Source of the DNA: Membranipora membranacea
Lineage: Eukaryota; Bryozoa; Gymnolaemata; Cheilostomatida; Membraniporidae
Assembly (NCBI GenBank): GCA_914767715.1
Contig: OU612065.1
Span: 11,904,001 to 11,968,000 of the forward strand
Direction of reading: 5' to 3'
Length of the DNA: 64,000 nt
Of this stretch, positions 12,041-23,685 are shown piece after piece. Both the position numbers and the translations under genes were made by a program. Each line of letters begins with the position of its first letter. Position 1 is the first letter of the stretch. The notes beneath the pieces are model-generated. The model was given only the letters and a program-made list of their open reading frames with translations. It searched no databases and was not told where the DNA came from.

Positions 12041-12706
12041 GGGGCAAGTGGGGCAAGTGGGGCAAGTGGGGCAAGTGGGGCAAGTGGGGCAAGTGGGGCA
12101 AGTGGGGCAAGTGGGGCAAGTGGGGCAAGTGGGGCAAGTGGGGCAAGTGGGGCAAGTGGGGCAAGTGGGGCAAGTGGGGCAAGTGGGGCAAGTGGGGCAA
12201 GTGGGGCAAGTGGGGCAAGTGGGGCAAGTGGGGCAAGTGGGGCAAGTGGGGCAAGTGGGGCAAGTGGGGCAAGTGGGGCAAGTGGGGCAAGTGGGGCAAG
12301 TGGGGCAAGTGGGGCAAGTGGGGCAAGTGGGGCAAGTGGGGCAAGTGGGGCAAGTGGGGCAAGTGGGGCAAGTGGGGCAAGTGGGGCAAGTGGGGCAAGT
12401 GGGGCAAGTGGGGCAAGTGGGGCAAGTGGGGCAAGTGGGGCAAGTGGGGCAAGTGGGGCAAGTGGGGCAAGTGGGGCAAGTGGGGCAAGTGGGGCAAGTG
12501 GGGCAAGTGGGGCAAGTGGGGCAAGTGGGGCAAGTGGGGCAAGTGGGGCAAGTGGGGCAAGTGGGGCAAGTGGGGCAAGTGGGGCAAGTGGGGCAAGTGG
12601 GGCAAGTGGGGCAAGTGGGGCAAGTGGGGCAAGTGGGGCAAGTGGGGCAAGTGGGGCAAGTGGGGCAAGTGGGGCAAGTGGGGCAAGTGGGGCAAGTGGG
12701 GCAAGT
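12041..12706 (+). repeat. 9-bp satellite GGGGCAAGT, 74 perfect copies (strand-flipped, G4-prone)
   Basis: Seventy-four perfect GGGGCAAGT units. The reverse complement is ACTTGCCCC, i.e. the CTTGCC core of the left arrays on the opposite strand, so polarity reverses at 12035-12041. Four-G runs recur every 9 bases with 5-base loops, which fits intramolecular G-quadruplex rules on the plus strand. The last unit merges into the first 45-mer. Confidence 0.97.
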
Positions 12707-14205
12707 GGGGCAAGCTCTTCCCCGCATCGAATCTGGGCATTTAAAAGTATTGGGGCAAGCTCTTCCCCGCATCGAATCTGGGCATTTAAAAGTATTGGGG
12801 CAAGCTCTTCCCCGCATCGAATCTGGGCATTTAAAAGTATTGGGGCAAGCTCTTCCCCGCATCGAATCTGGGCATTTAAAAGTATTGGGGCAAGCTCTTC
12901 CCCGCATCGAATCTGGGCATTTAAAAGTATTGGGGCAAGCTCTTCCCCGCATCGAATCTGGGCATTTAAAAGTATTGGGGCAAGCTCTTCCCCGCATCGA
13001 ATCTGGGCATTTAAAAGTATTGGGGCAAGCTCTTCCCCGCATCGAATCTGGGCATTTAAAAGTATTGGGGCAAGCTCTTCCCCGCATCGAATCTGGGCAT
13101 TTAAAAGTATTGGGGCAAGCTCTTCCCCGCATCGAATCTGGGCATTTAAAAGTATTGGGGCAAGCTCTTCCCCGCATCGAATCTGGGCATTTAAAAGTAT
13201 TGGGGCAAGCTCTTCCCCGCATCGAATCTGGGCATTTAAAAGTATTGGGGCAAGCTCTTCCCCGCATCGAATCTGGGCATTTAAAAGTATTGGGGCAAGC
13301 TCTTCCCCGCATCGAATCTGGGCATTTAAAAGTATTGGGGCAAGCTCTTCCCCGCATCGAATCTGGGCATTTAAAAGTATTGGGGCAAGCTCTTCCCCGC
13401 ATCGAATCTGGGCATTTAAAAGTATTGGGGCAAGCTCTTCCCCGCATCGAATCTGGGCATTTAAAAGTATTGGGGCAAGCTCTTCCCCGCATCGAATCTG
13501 GGCATTTAAAAGTATTGGGGCAAGCTCTTCCCCGCATCGAATCTGGGCATTTAAAAGTATTGGGGCAAGCTCTTCCCCGCATCGAATCTGGGCATTTAAA
13601 AGTATTGGGGCAAGCTCTTCCCCGCATCGAATCTGGGCATTTAAAAGTATTGGGGCAAGCTCTTCCCCGCATCGAATCTGGGCATTTAAAAGTATTGGGG
13701 CAAGCTCTTCCCCGCATCGAATCTGGGCATTTAAAAGTATTGGGGCAAGCTCTTCCCCGCATCGAATCTGGGCATTTAAAAGTATTGGGGCAAGCTCTTC
13801 CCCGCATCGAATCTGGGCATTTAAAAGTATTGGGGCAAGCTCTTCCCCGCATCGAATCTGGGCATTTAAAAGTATTGGGGCAAGCTCTTCCCCGCATCGA
13901 ATCTGGGCATTTAAAAGTATTGGGGCAAGCTCTTCCCCGCATCGAATCTGGGCATTTAAAAGTATTGGGGCAAGCTCTTCCCCGCATCGAATCTGGGCAT
14001 TTAAAAGTATTGGGGCAAGCTCTTCCCCGCATCGAATCTGGGCATTTAAAAGTATTGGGGCAAGCTCTTCCCCGCATCGAATCTGGGCATTTAAAAGTAT
14101 TGGGGCAAGCTCTTCCCCGCATCGAATCTGGGCATTTAAAAGTATTGGGGCAAGCTCTTCCCCGCATCGAATCTGGGCATTTAAAAGTATTGGGGCAAGC
14201 TCTTC
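12707..14205 (+). repeat. 45-bp satellite, 33 copies
   Basis: Each unit begins with GGGGCAAG, inherited from the 9-mer on the left, then CTCTTCCCCGCATCGAATCT, then GGGCATTTAAAAGTATT. Thirty-three full units run 12707-14191 with no substitution that I noticed, followed by a partial unit that becomes the first 60-mer. GC is about 49 percent. Confidence 0.97.
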
Positions 14206-17200
14206 CCCGCATCGAATCTGGGCCACGCTGCGAAGGGCTGGGGCCCTCCTTGCGCGTCCAGCTTCCCCGCATCGAATCTGGGCCACGCTGCGAAGGGCTG
14301 GGGCCCTCCTTGCGCGTCCAGCTTCCCCGCATCGAATCTGGGCCACGCTGCGAAGGGCTGGGGCCCTCCTTGCGCGTCCAGCTTCCCCGCATCGAATCTG
14401 GGCCACGCTGCGAAGGGCTGGGGCCCTCCTTGCGCGTCCAGCTTCCCCGCATCGAATCTGGGCCACGCTGCGAAGGGCTGGGGCCCTCCTTGCGCGTCCA
14501 GCTTCCCCGCATCGAATCTGGGCCACGCTGCGAAGGGCTGGGGCCCTCCTTGCGCGTCCAGCTTCCCCGCATCGAATCTGGGCCACGCTGCGAAGGGCTG
14601 GGGCCCTCCTTGCGCGTCCAGCTTCCCCGCATCGAATCTGGGCCACGCTGCGAAGGGCTGGGGCCCTCCTTGCGCGTCCAGCTTCCCCGCATCGAATCTG
14701 GGCCACGCTGCGAAGGGCTGGGGCCCTCCTTGCGCGTCCAGCTTCCCCGCATCGAATCTGGGCCACGCTGCGAAGGGCTGGGGCCCTCCTTGCGCGTCCA
14801 GCTTCCCCGCATCGAATCTGGGCCACGCTGCGAAGGGCTGGGGCCCTCCTTGCGCGTCCAGCTTCCCCGCATCGAATCTGGGCCACGCTGCGAAGGGCTG
14901 GGGCCCTCCTTGCGCGTCCAGCTTCCCCGCATCGAATCTGGGCCACGCTGCGAAGGGCTGGGGCCCTCCTTGCGCGTCCAGCTTCCCCGCATCGAATCTG
15001 GGCCACGCTGCGAAGGGCTGGGGCCCTCCTTGCGCGTCCAGCTTCCCCGCATCGAATCTGGGCCACGCTGCGAAGGGCTGGGGCCCTCCTTGCGCGTCCA
15101 GCTTCCCCGCATCGAATCTGGGCCACGCTGCGAAGGGCTGGGGCCCTCCTTGCGCGTCCAGCTTCCCCGCATCGAATCTGGGCCACGCTGCGAAGGGCTG
15201 GGGCCCTCCTTGCGCGTCCAGCTTCCCCGCATCGAATCTGGGCCACGCTGCGAAGGGCTGGGGCCCTCCTTGCGCGTCCAGCTTCCCCGCATCGAATCTG
15301 GGCCACGCTGCGAAGGGCTGGGGCCCTCCTTGCGCGTCCAGCTTCCCCGCATCGAATCTGGGCCACGCTGCGAAGGGCTGGGGCCCTCCTTGCGCGTCCA
15401 GCTTCCCCGCATCGAATCTGGGCCACGCTGCGAAGGGCTGGGGCCCTCCTTGCGCGTCCAGCTTCCCCGCATCGAATCTGGGCCACGCTGCGAAGGGCTG
15501 GGGCCCTCCTTGCGCGTCCAGCTTCCCCGCATCGAATCTGGGCCACGCTGCGAAGGGCTGGGGCCCTCCTTGCGCGTCCAGCTTCCCCGCATCGAATCTG
15601 GGCCACGCTGCGAAGGGCTGGGGCCCTCCTTGCGCGTCCAGCTTCCCCGCATCGAATCTGGGCCACGCTGCGAAGGGCTGGGGCCCTCCTTGCGCGTCCA
15701 GCTTCCCCGCATCGAATCTGGGCCACGCTGCGAAGGGCTGGGGCCCTCCTTGCGCGTCCAGCTTCCCCGCATCGAATCTGGGCCACGCTGCGAAGGGCTG
15801 GGGCCCTCCTTGCGCGTCCAGCTTCCCCGCATCGAATCTGGGCCACGCTGCGAAGGGCTGGGGCCCTCCTTGCGCGTCCAGCTTCCCCGCATCGAATCTG
15901 GGCCACGCTGCGAAGGGCTGGGGCCCTCCTTGCGCGTCCAGCTTCCCCGCATCGAATCTGGGCCACGCTGCGAAGGGCTGGGGCCCTCCTTGCGCGTCCA
16001 GCTTCCCCGCATCGAATCTGGGCCACGCTGCGAAGGGCTGGGGCCCTCCTTGCGCGTCCAGCTTCCCCGCATCGAATCTGGGCCACGCTGCGAAGGGCTG
16101 GGGCCCTCCTTGCGCGTCCAGCTTCCCCGCATCGAATCTGGGCCACGCTGCGAAGGGCTGGGGCCCTCCTTGCGCGTCCAGCTTCCCCGCATCGAATCTG
16201 GGCCACGCTGCGAAGGGCTGGGGCCCTCCTTGCGCGTCCAGCTTCCCCGCATCGAATCTGGGCCACGCTGCGAAGGGCTGGGGCCCTCCTTGCGCGTCCA
16301 GCTTCCCCGCATCGAATCTGGGCCACGCTGCGAAGGGCTGGGGCCCTCCTTGCGCGTCCAGCTTCCCCGCATCGAATCTGGGCCACGCTGCGAAGGGCTG
16401 GGGCCCTCCTTGCGCGTCCAGCTTCCCCGCATCGAATCTGGGCCACGCTGCGAAGGGCTGGGGCCCTCCTTGCGCGTCCAGCTTCCCCGCATCGAATCTG
16501 GGCCACGCTGCGAAGGGCTGGGGCCCTCCTTGCGCGTCCAGCTTCCCCGCATCGAATCTGGGCCACGCTGCGAAGGGCTGGGGCCCTCCTTGCGCGTCCA
16601 GCTTCCCCGCATCGAATCTGGGCCACGCTGCGAAGGGCTGGGGCCCTCCTTGCGCGTCCAGCTTCCCCGCATCGAATCTGGGCCACGCTGCGAAGGGCTG
16701 GGGCCCTCCTTGCGCGTCCAGCTTCCCCGCATCGAATCTGGGCCACGCTGCGAAGGGCTGGGGCCCTCCTTGCGCGTCCAGCTTCCCCGCATCGAATCTG
16801 GGCCACGCTGCGAAGGGCTGGGGCCCTCCTTGCGCGTCCAGCTTCCCCGCATCGAATCTGGGCCACGCTGCGAAGGGCTGGGGCCCTCCTTGCGCGTCCA
16901 GCTTCCCCGCATCGAATCTGGGCCACGCTGCGAAGGGCTGGGGCCCTCCTTGCGCGTCCAGCTTCCCCGCATCGAATCTGGGCCACGCTGCGAAGGGCTG
17001 GGGCCCTCCTTGCGCGTCCAGCTTCCCCGCATCGAATCTGGGCCACGCTGCGAAGGGCTGGGGCCCTCCTTGCGCGTCCAGCTTCCCCGCATCGAATCTG
17101 GGCCACGCTGCGAAGGGCTGGGGCCCTCCTTGCGCGTCCAGCTTCCCCGCATCGAATCTGGGCCACGCTGCGAAGGGCTGGGGCCCTCCTTGCGCGTCCA

Positions 17201-18045
17201 GCTTCCCCGCATCGAATCTGGGCCACGCTGCGAAGGGCTGGGGCCCTCCTTGCGCGTCCAGCTTCCCCGCATCGAATCTGGGCCACGCTGCGAAGGGCTG
17301 GGGCCCTCCTTGCGCGTCCAGCTTCCCCGCATCGAATCTGGGCCACGCTGCGAAGGGCTGGGGCCCTCCTTGCGCGTCCAGCTTCCCCGCATCGAATCTG
17401 GGCCACGCTGCGAAGGGCTGGGGCCCTCCTTGCGCGTCCAGCTTCCCCGCATCGAATCTGGGCCACGCTGCGAAGGGCTGGGGCCCTCCTTGCGCGTCCA
17501 GCTTCCCCGCATCGAATCTGGGCCACGCTGCGAAGGGCTGGGGCCCTCCTTGCGCGTCCAGCTTCCCCGCATCGAATCTGGGCCACGCTGCGAAGGGCTG
17601 GGGCCCTCCTTGCGCGTCCAGCTTCCCCGCATCGAATCTGGGCCACGCTGCGAAGGGCTGGGGCCCTCCTTGCGCGTCCAGCTTCCCCGCATCGAATCTG
17701 GGCCACGCTGCGAAGGGCTGGGGCCCTCCTTGCGCGTCCAGCTTCCCCGCATCGAATCTGGGCCACGCTGCGAAGGGCTGGGGCCCTCCTTGCGCGTCCA
17801 GCTTCCCCGCATCGAATCTGGGCCACGCTGCGAAGGGCTGGGGCCCTCCTTGCGCGTCCAGCTTCCCCGCATCGAATCTGGGCCACGCTGCGAAGGGCTG
17901 GGGCCCTCCTTGCGCGTCCAGCTTCCCCGCATCGAATCTGGGCCACGCTGCGAAGGGCTGGGGCCCTCCTTGCGCGTCCAGCTTCCCCGCATCGAATCTG
18001 GGCCACGCTGCGAAGGGCTGGGGCCCTCCTTGCGCGTCCAGCTTC
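14206..18045 (+). repeat. 60-bp satellite, 64 copies
   Basis: The unit starts CCCGCATCGAATCTGGGC, identical to the inner part of the 45-mer, and then has a new segment containing CACGCTGCGAAGGGCTGGGG and a CCTCCTTGCGCGTCCAGCTT stretch. Sixty-four consecutive units appear identical. GC is 70 percent with six CpG per unit, far above the flanks. Stop-free translation in several frames produces the multi-thousand-residue ORFs. Confidence 0.97.
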
Positions 18046-19095
18046 CCCCGCATCGAATCTGGGCCACGCTGCGAAGGGCTGGGGCCCTCCTTGCTCGTCC
18101 AGCTTCCCCCGCATCGAATCTGGGCCACGCTGCGAAGGGCTGGGGCCCTCCTTGCGCGTCCAGCTTCCCCCGCATCGAATCTGGGCCACGCTGCGAAGGG
18201 CTGGGGCCCTCCTTGCGCGTCCAGCTTCCCCCGCATCGAATCTGGGCCACGCTGCGAAGGGCTGGGGCCCTCCTTGCGCGTCCAGCTTCCCCCGCATCGA
18301 ATCTGGGCCACGCTGCGAAGGGCTGGGGCCCTCCTTGCGCGTCCAGCTTCCCCCGCATCGAATCTGGGCCACGCTGCGAAGGGCTGGGGCCCTCCTTGCG
18401 CGTCCAGCTTCCCCCGCATCGAATCTGGGCCACGCTGCGAAGGGCTGGGGCCCTCCTTGCGCGTCCAGCTTCCCCCGCATCGAATCTGGGCCACGCTGCG
18501 AAGGGCTGGGGCCCTCCTTGCGCGTCCAGCTTCCCCCGCATCGAATCTGGGCCACGCTGCGAAGGGCTTGGGCCCTCCTTGCGCGTCCAGCTTCCCCCGC
18601 ATCGAATCTGGGCCACGCTGCGAAGGGCTGGGGCCCTCCTTGCGCGTCCAGCTTCCCCCGCATCGAATCTGGGCCACGCTGCGAAGGGCTGGGGCCCTCC
18701 TTGCGCGTCCAGCTTCCCCCGCATCGAATCTGGGCCACGCTGCGAAGGGCTGGGGCCCTCCTTGCGCGTCCAGCTTCCCCCGCATCGAATCTGGGCCACG
18801 CTGCGAAGGGCTGGGGCCCTCCTTGCGCGTCCAGCTTCCCCCGCATCGAATCTGGGCCACGCTGCGAAGGGCTGGGGCCCTCCTTGCGCGTCCAGCTTCC
18901 CCCGCATCGAATCTGGGCCACGCTGCGAAGGGCTGGGGCCCTCCTTGCGCGTCCAGCTTCCCCCGCATCGAATCTGGGCCACGCTGCGAAGGGCTGGGGC
19001 CCTCCTTGCGCGTCCAGCTTCCCCCGCATCGAATCTGGGCCACGCTGCGAAGGGCTGGGGCCCTCCTTGCGCGTCCAGCTTCCCCCGCATCGAAT
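18046..19095 (+). repeat. 61-bp variant satellite, 17 copies
   Basis: The unit is the 60-mer with one extra C in the run before GCATCG (CCCCC instead of CCCC), repeated 17 times with strict 61-base period. I saw only two substitutions: G to T at about 18095 in the first unit, and a GGGCTTGGG variant near 18570. The array stops abruptly in unique sequence at about 19096. Because 61 is not a multiple of three, the reading frame rotates in each unit. Confidence 0.96.
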
Positions 19096-19400
19096 CTTCA
19101 GTTGAGGCATCCCGGTGCATGCATGCTGTATAGTATAAAGCTTAATTAGAAAACATTTGATAATCTTACTTCGTGTGTTTTTGTTCCCCTTTTTTTGTTG
19201 TAGCGTTTTACCTATTTTTTTCTAATCTTGTTTAGGAATCCATAATACGGTCAGTTACATATGAGTTTAATATTGTAATAGGTACAATGGTGTAAACTTA
19301 TTCCTCTTCTGAAAATGTGATAGTCGTCTGCACTATCTGGTTGCCCTTATGTCACTGACTGCATTCTGGCTGAGTAATGTTATTTATACCTTCTTACTCT
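19096..19400. other. Unique flank right of the satellite
   Basis: AT-rich sequence after an abrupt satellite edge (CATGCATGC near 19117). No gene or target-site duplication is recognised. Confidence 0.4.
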
Positions 19401-19870
19401 TACCCCATTTTCAAAATGGGAGTTGCCTTCTGTTCTTGTGCATCTCAAAGGTTATTTCTGATGGGTATTGGAATTTGGCAATCTTATGTAGGAAAAGTAT
19501 GTCTACTTCATCCCTCATGTTTTGATGAAAAATGCTATTGTTACGAGACATCTTACCAATCAGTCACTCTGTTTAGTTTTTCGTATGATGCATCCACTCT
19601 TTCAACAGCATTATCATCAAACCTTGATTATGGGGTGACTGAAATGGTGTTGCATATTCCAAAATAGGAACTACAATTGTTTGCTATGCTATGAGTTTCG
19701 TTTTATAAGGTGCCTCTGAGCGATCTCTCTGTGATGGTCAAAATAATATGTGTGTTCGACTCAAGATTGGAATTGATATGTACACCTAGGCAGTCAAAAG
19801 ATGGGGTCAGCCTTGCGGTACACCGGAACAGACTTCAAACACTCTGGGAAGCTGTCCATTAGTAACTAAT
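19400..19870 (-). mobile_element. Decayed LINE fragment (RT motif and C-terminus, internally deleted)
   Basis: On the minus strand a frame ends in the RT motif SGVPQG (about 19816-19834). Next, in other frames, come LGVHINSNLESNTHI, then PILEYATPF (about 19647-19660), VERV, and DEVDILFLHKI. These are the ordered landmarks of a CR1/Jockey-type ORF2, but the sequence between the VPQG motif and 'LGVHIN' is missing (no YADD box). Stops and frameshifts break it. It is a dead, truncated copy. Confidence 0.7.
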
Positions 19871-20049
19871 AAAGTATTAAAAATAAAAAAACAATAATAA
19901 ATATAATGATTAGTAAATAATTGGTGTACTCGGACCAGGTCAGGAATGATTATCAGCAACCGAACAATAGAATGCTTTTCTTTTGTTGTTAAGATTCCTA
20001 TTGTTGAAATCGTGCTCTGTGAATAGCAAAACAATGCATTTGTCATGCC

Positions 20050-21300
20050 AGCTACATGACGAAAATGATCATCAATTTAAACTTACAATTAATTTTCCGA
20101 TCCGACTTGAACCGAGATTAATGTATACAAGTATTAAATTTGTCTGATACCGGCATCGTCTATAATATTGGACAGAAACTATTACTATCGTTATAATAGA
20201 GTTATATCAAACGGAACGTAATTTATTAGTAATTACATCAAATACAGTTTCTCATCCATACATTGTAATACATCAAGGTTTTGTTCACAAGAAAAAATGG
20301 AAATGCACTTACAACTTAAATGTGTCTATGACACGTCTCGGTGACGGGACTTTAGAATATAGTCGAGCTGAATAGACTGGTATAACGAATCCCTATAAAA
20401 GTATTACTCTAGTAACTGATATTCCAAACTGACAATGCATACGTGTGAACAAAGTGCCAAAAAAGGAAAAAGGAAAAGAAAATATTTAGCCAGTAGCCTT
20501 ATTGTCAATTAATATAAAATTGCCAAGTTATACAAGTAGCGAGGTCAGATCGAGCAATGCGACATTAACATGATAGATTACTTTACTTATTAAAATAACT
20601 TACGTCGTGTGATGCTATTACAGAAAAGATCAGGTGTGAAGACCAGACCAGACTAGTGTAGTGTAGATATGGTAAAAGATTGGAGTATAATTATAAATTC
20701 TCCATCTTCACAATAAGAATAATAGTATGACTTGCCACTCTCGTTCACAAAAGCAAAGTGATTCATGAAAAATAGCTACGTGACAAGAGAGATAACTTTG
20801 TCATTAAAGTGCAAACAACTCCGAATACAATTAGTAATAATTATTTACTAAATAATTAGTAAATAATAAGAGGAACATAATAATCACTAGTGAATACATT
20901 TTAAAAGTTTATTGCAAGATTTTCTTAATTCTTGTTCTATTATTTCCTGTGTGGCTTTGATTGGCCAAACGAAAGTGTATATAGATGGAAAAAAACCAGC
21001 GACATTCTGTCCTTGAGCAGTTCTCAATCCATATAACACAAGACTGGACAAAGTTGTATTATGGTAGCTTGTACAAACCCTTATGGCATAATAAGAGATG
21101 TTTAGTAGATTATGACTTGGATCGACTCAAAGCGTATAACAACAGTGACTATAACGTTGACATCGTCCGGTTGAGCAAAGGTGATTATTTGACCATAGCA
21201 TATAGTATTTTATCAGAGGTCTTCTTCAACTCTTACCAGCAAGGACCTGAAGAATCACTTCTCAACGATCGCAGATATACTAGGTCATGGGTTTAGAAAG
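20050..21300. other. Non-genic AT-rich interval
   Basis: Very AT-rich with TTATTTACTAAATAA-type palindromes near 20843-20872. A 103-codon frame at 20985-21296 has no recognisable motif and lies just before a LINE RT segment, so it may be part of that element. Confidence 0.35.
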
Positions 21301-22400
21301 GAAAATCCTCCATAAAAAATACCTTTAAAATCAGAGAAAATATACTACCTACAAATTCTCAAGAAAAATTGTTGTCTAACTTCAAAAGATTTACTCCTGC
21401 ATCAAATTGCCTATATCTCAAATCTTTTTCTGATAAGAAATCAACTGGTCCTGACGATATCTCAGTTCAGATGCTTAAAAAGACATTTCCTTTTGTGGTT
21501 AATATATTGACGGACATTTTCAGTCAGATCCTTATTGAGGGTGATTTCCCAATGTGTTGGAATACTGCTAGAGTTACCCCTGTTATCCCTGGGTGGTGAT
21601 CCAAATGATCCGTCGAATTACAATTTATTCAATCAATTCTGCCTATATTATCAAAGATATTTGAAAAGCATATCAATAAATGTTTAGTGACTTTACTAAC
21701 TGACATAAAAGCTATTCACCCTCTTCAATCAGGATTCAGAAATAATTACTCGTGCTCCGATGCTGTACATAAAGTGGTGTCAGATGTGCTCCACCAAAGG
21801 CAAAATAAATAGGTGTGTTATAGGAATGTTCTAGGACTTCTGTAAGGCTTTTGACTGTGTAAACCATGATATCTTGTTTGATAAACTCGCTTCCTATAAA
21901 ATAATTGGTCGCTCATTGATATTGATATAATCATTTTTTGATGACCGCCAACAATATGTATTTTATAATCAGATTGCTTCTGAAAAAAAAAACAATTACC
22001 ATTGGTGTCCCACAGGGTTCAATTTTAGCTCCAACTTTATTTCTGGTTTTCATAAATGATATGTTAAATTTACCCCTGTCCTCAACTGCTTATGCGTACG
22101 CAGACGATACTGTATTTATATGCCATCATAAAGATTCACTGTTTCTGTAGCAGCTTTGTAGGAGAGACTTGGGTGTGATCCAAGAATGGTGCCATAGAAA
22201 TCGGATGACCATAAATGTAGAAAAATCCCATTACCTTGTTTTTGCTTCATCTTTTAATAATCTTCCATTGTCAATAGACTCACTGAGAAAAGTTACATCC
22301 TTTAAATCTCATAGTATTCGAATATCTTTTGTTTCTATTATAACATTATCTTACTATCTCTGCAACAAGTTTTGCCTCTGCACAACACTATAATAAATAT
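21300..22400 (+). mobile_element. Frameshifted LINE reverse-transcriptase relic
   Basis: RT landmarks in order across three frames: KSTGPDDIS (about 21439), WNTARVTPVI (21560), PISILPILSKIFEKHI (21630), LQSGFRNNYSCSDAV (21723), [14 protein letters not shown] (22002), the catalytic YADD box (about 22098), and VEKSHYLVF (22217). This is the typical CR1/L2/Jockey layout. At least five stops or frameshifts lie between, and no endonuclease domain is present. It is a pseudogene even though the YADD box is intact. Confidence 0.85.
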
Positions 22401-23067
22401 CATTATATTTCTTGGGATTTTTTCTTCTCAAAGCTATTCTATCTCTCGTAGTCATGCAAATACTCTATTTCCATTTTAACTTATATTCTGCCAATAAAAG
22501 TGTTAAAAAAAGAAGTCTTTTTAAAGCAAGCATTATTATAATTGTTAGAGCGACCGGTAATGTTTCTTAAAGGGAAACAGAGGTTTCAAATGCGAACAGT
22601 CACTTCTTTGGCAGCACATTTCAGAGGTTTTATATTATGCGAACTTGTTGAAAGCTCCTAATTGTGATAAATTAATACCTTAACATTAATGTAAACCTAC
22701 TTTCAATCCAATCCTTGTACTGTATCAAAACAAAAATACAGCTTGAAAAAGATGGACAATGCCACAATTTCAGTCAGAATATTTTCAGAGTCCTGAGTTT
22801 ACCCGTAGAGCATGTGCTATACAACAGGAGGGAAGTAAGAGGTTATCTAGGTTATGTCTTGATGTGAGATTCAATCATCATGTATAACAAAAGGTTACAC
22901 GCCCTGACTAAACTCTATGTTTTGCACAACGTCAAAACTGCTTATTTATACCACTGCTTTTATTCTGACTAAAATATTTTCTGGTATTTTGTGACATAAA
23001 TTCAAAGAAACTCAGATACTTATTCAGTGGATTATATTTTTTAAGATATCATTGGTAAATATGTTTT

Positions 23068-23358
23068 TCATGCTATGGCCGCCCATTTTTGCTCGTTAGG
23101 AGAAAAGGTGTTCCGAAACCTCTGATTACTTTTAAGATAGTTGTACAATGGTCTTGAGTTTCCTTCTTCCATTTTTAGGTCGAGATATATCCCGGTCAAT
23201 TTCACATACATGGTCGTAATCTTCCTTATGTGTTTGATACTGGGAAAATTATTCCACTTGTCATACAGGCATAGTGAGTTTTTGGAGTTTCCTATCAATA
23301 TTGTGGTGATCCAGTGTTGACCATTTGGGCGAGGTACGTAGAATGGAAGGGACTCCAT
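23068..23358 (-). mobile_element. Possible LINE linker fragment
   Basis: A 96-codon frame carries LYDKWNNFPS and RPLYNYLKSNQ, which resemble the helical linker between endonuclease and RT in non-LTR elements. There is no catalytic motif, so this is a weak call. It could be a chance frame. Confidence 0.35.
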
Positions 23359-23685
23359 CTAGCACTTGCTTGGAATCCATTGGGCCATGTTGGCTTTTTA
23401 CCAATTTTACCATAGCCAGCACCCATTACAGGCATGTGTGGACTCTATCAGCTATCAGCCTATCACTTCTAGGTTTTGCTCTCTTGAACAATGTGAACAC
23501 AACTCCCACACAAGAACGTGCCTTTGTGGGCGCGGTTATACATAATAACATTGGTCCCCAATTCCTCAAAAGGGCTTCAAGCATGTAACGAGGCTGTATA
23601 GGGAAGTCCCGTACTAAATTGTTTTAGCCTCTCTGTCGTAAAATAATCAAGCTTAACACAAAAAGGTACCTGACAACACGTCAAG

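Noticed and set aside
11506-12714. Telomere or telomere-like repeat
   Set aside because: Units CTTGCATTCA, CTTGCTTCG and GGGGCAAGT do not match known telomere repeats such as TTAGGG, and unique, gene-bearing sequence lies on both sides.
10684-19095. CRISPR-like array
   Set aside because: Repeats are contiguous without unique spacers, and the context is eukaryotic.
10031-19105. Frames of 2,500-3,000 codons on both strands as giant repeat proteins
   Set aside because: They are open in several frames at once, follow array periodicity exactly, and have no unique N- or C-terminal domain. Array unit lengths divisible by three explain them.
19377-19667. Plus-strand 96-codon frame as a gene
   Set aside because: It is the antisense shadow of the decayed LINE whose motifs read on the minus strand.
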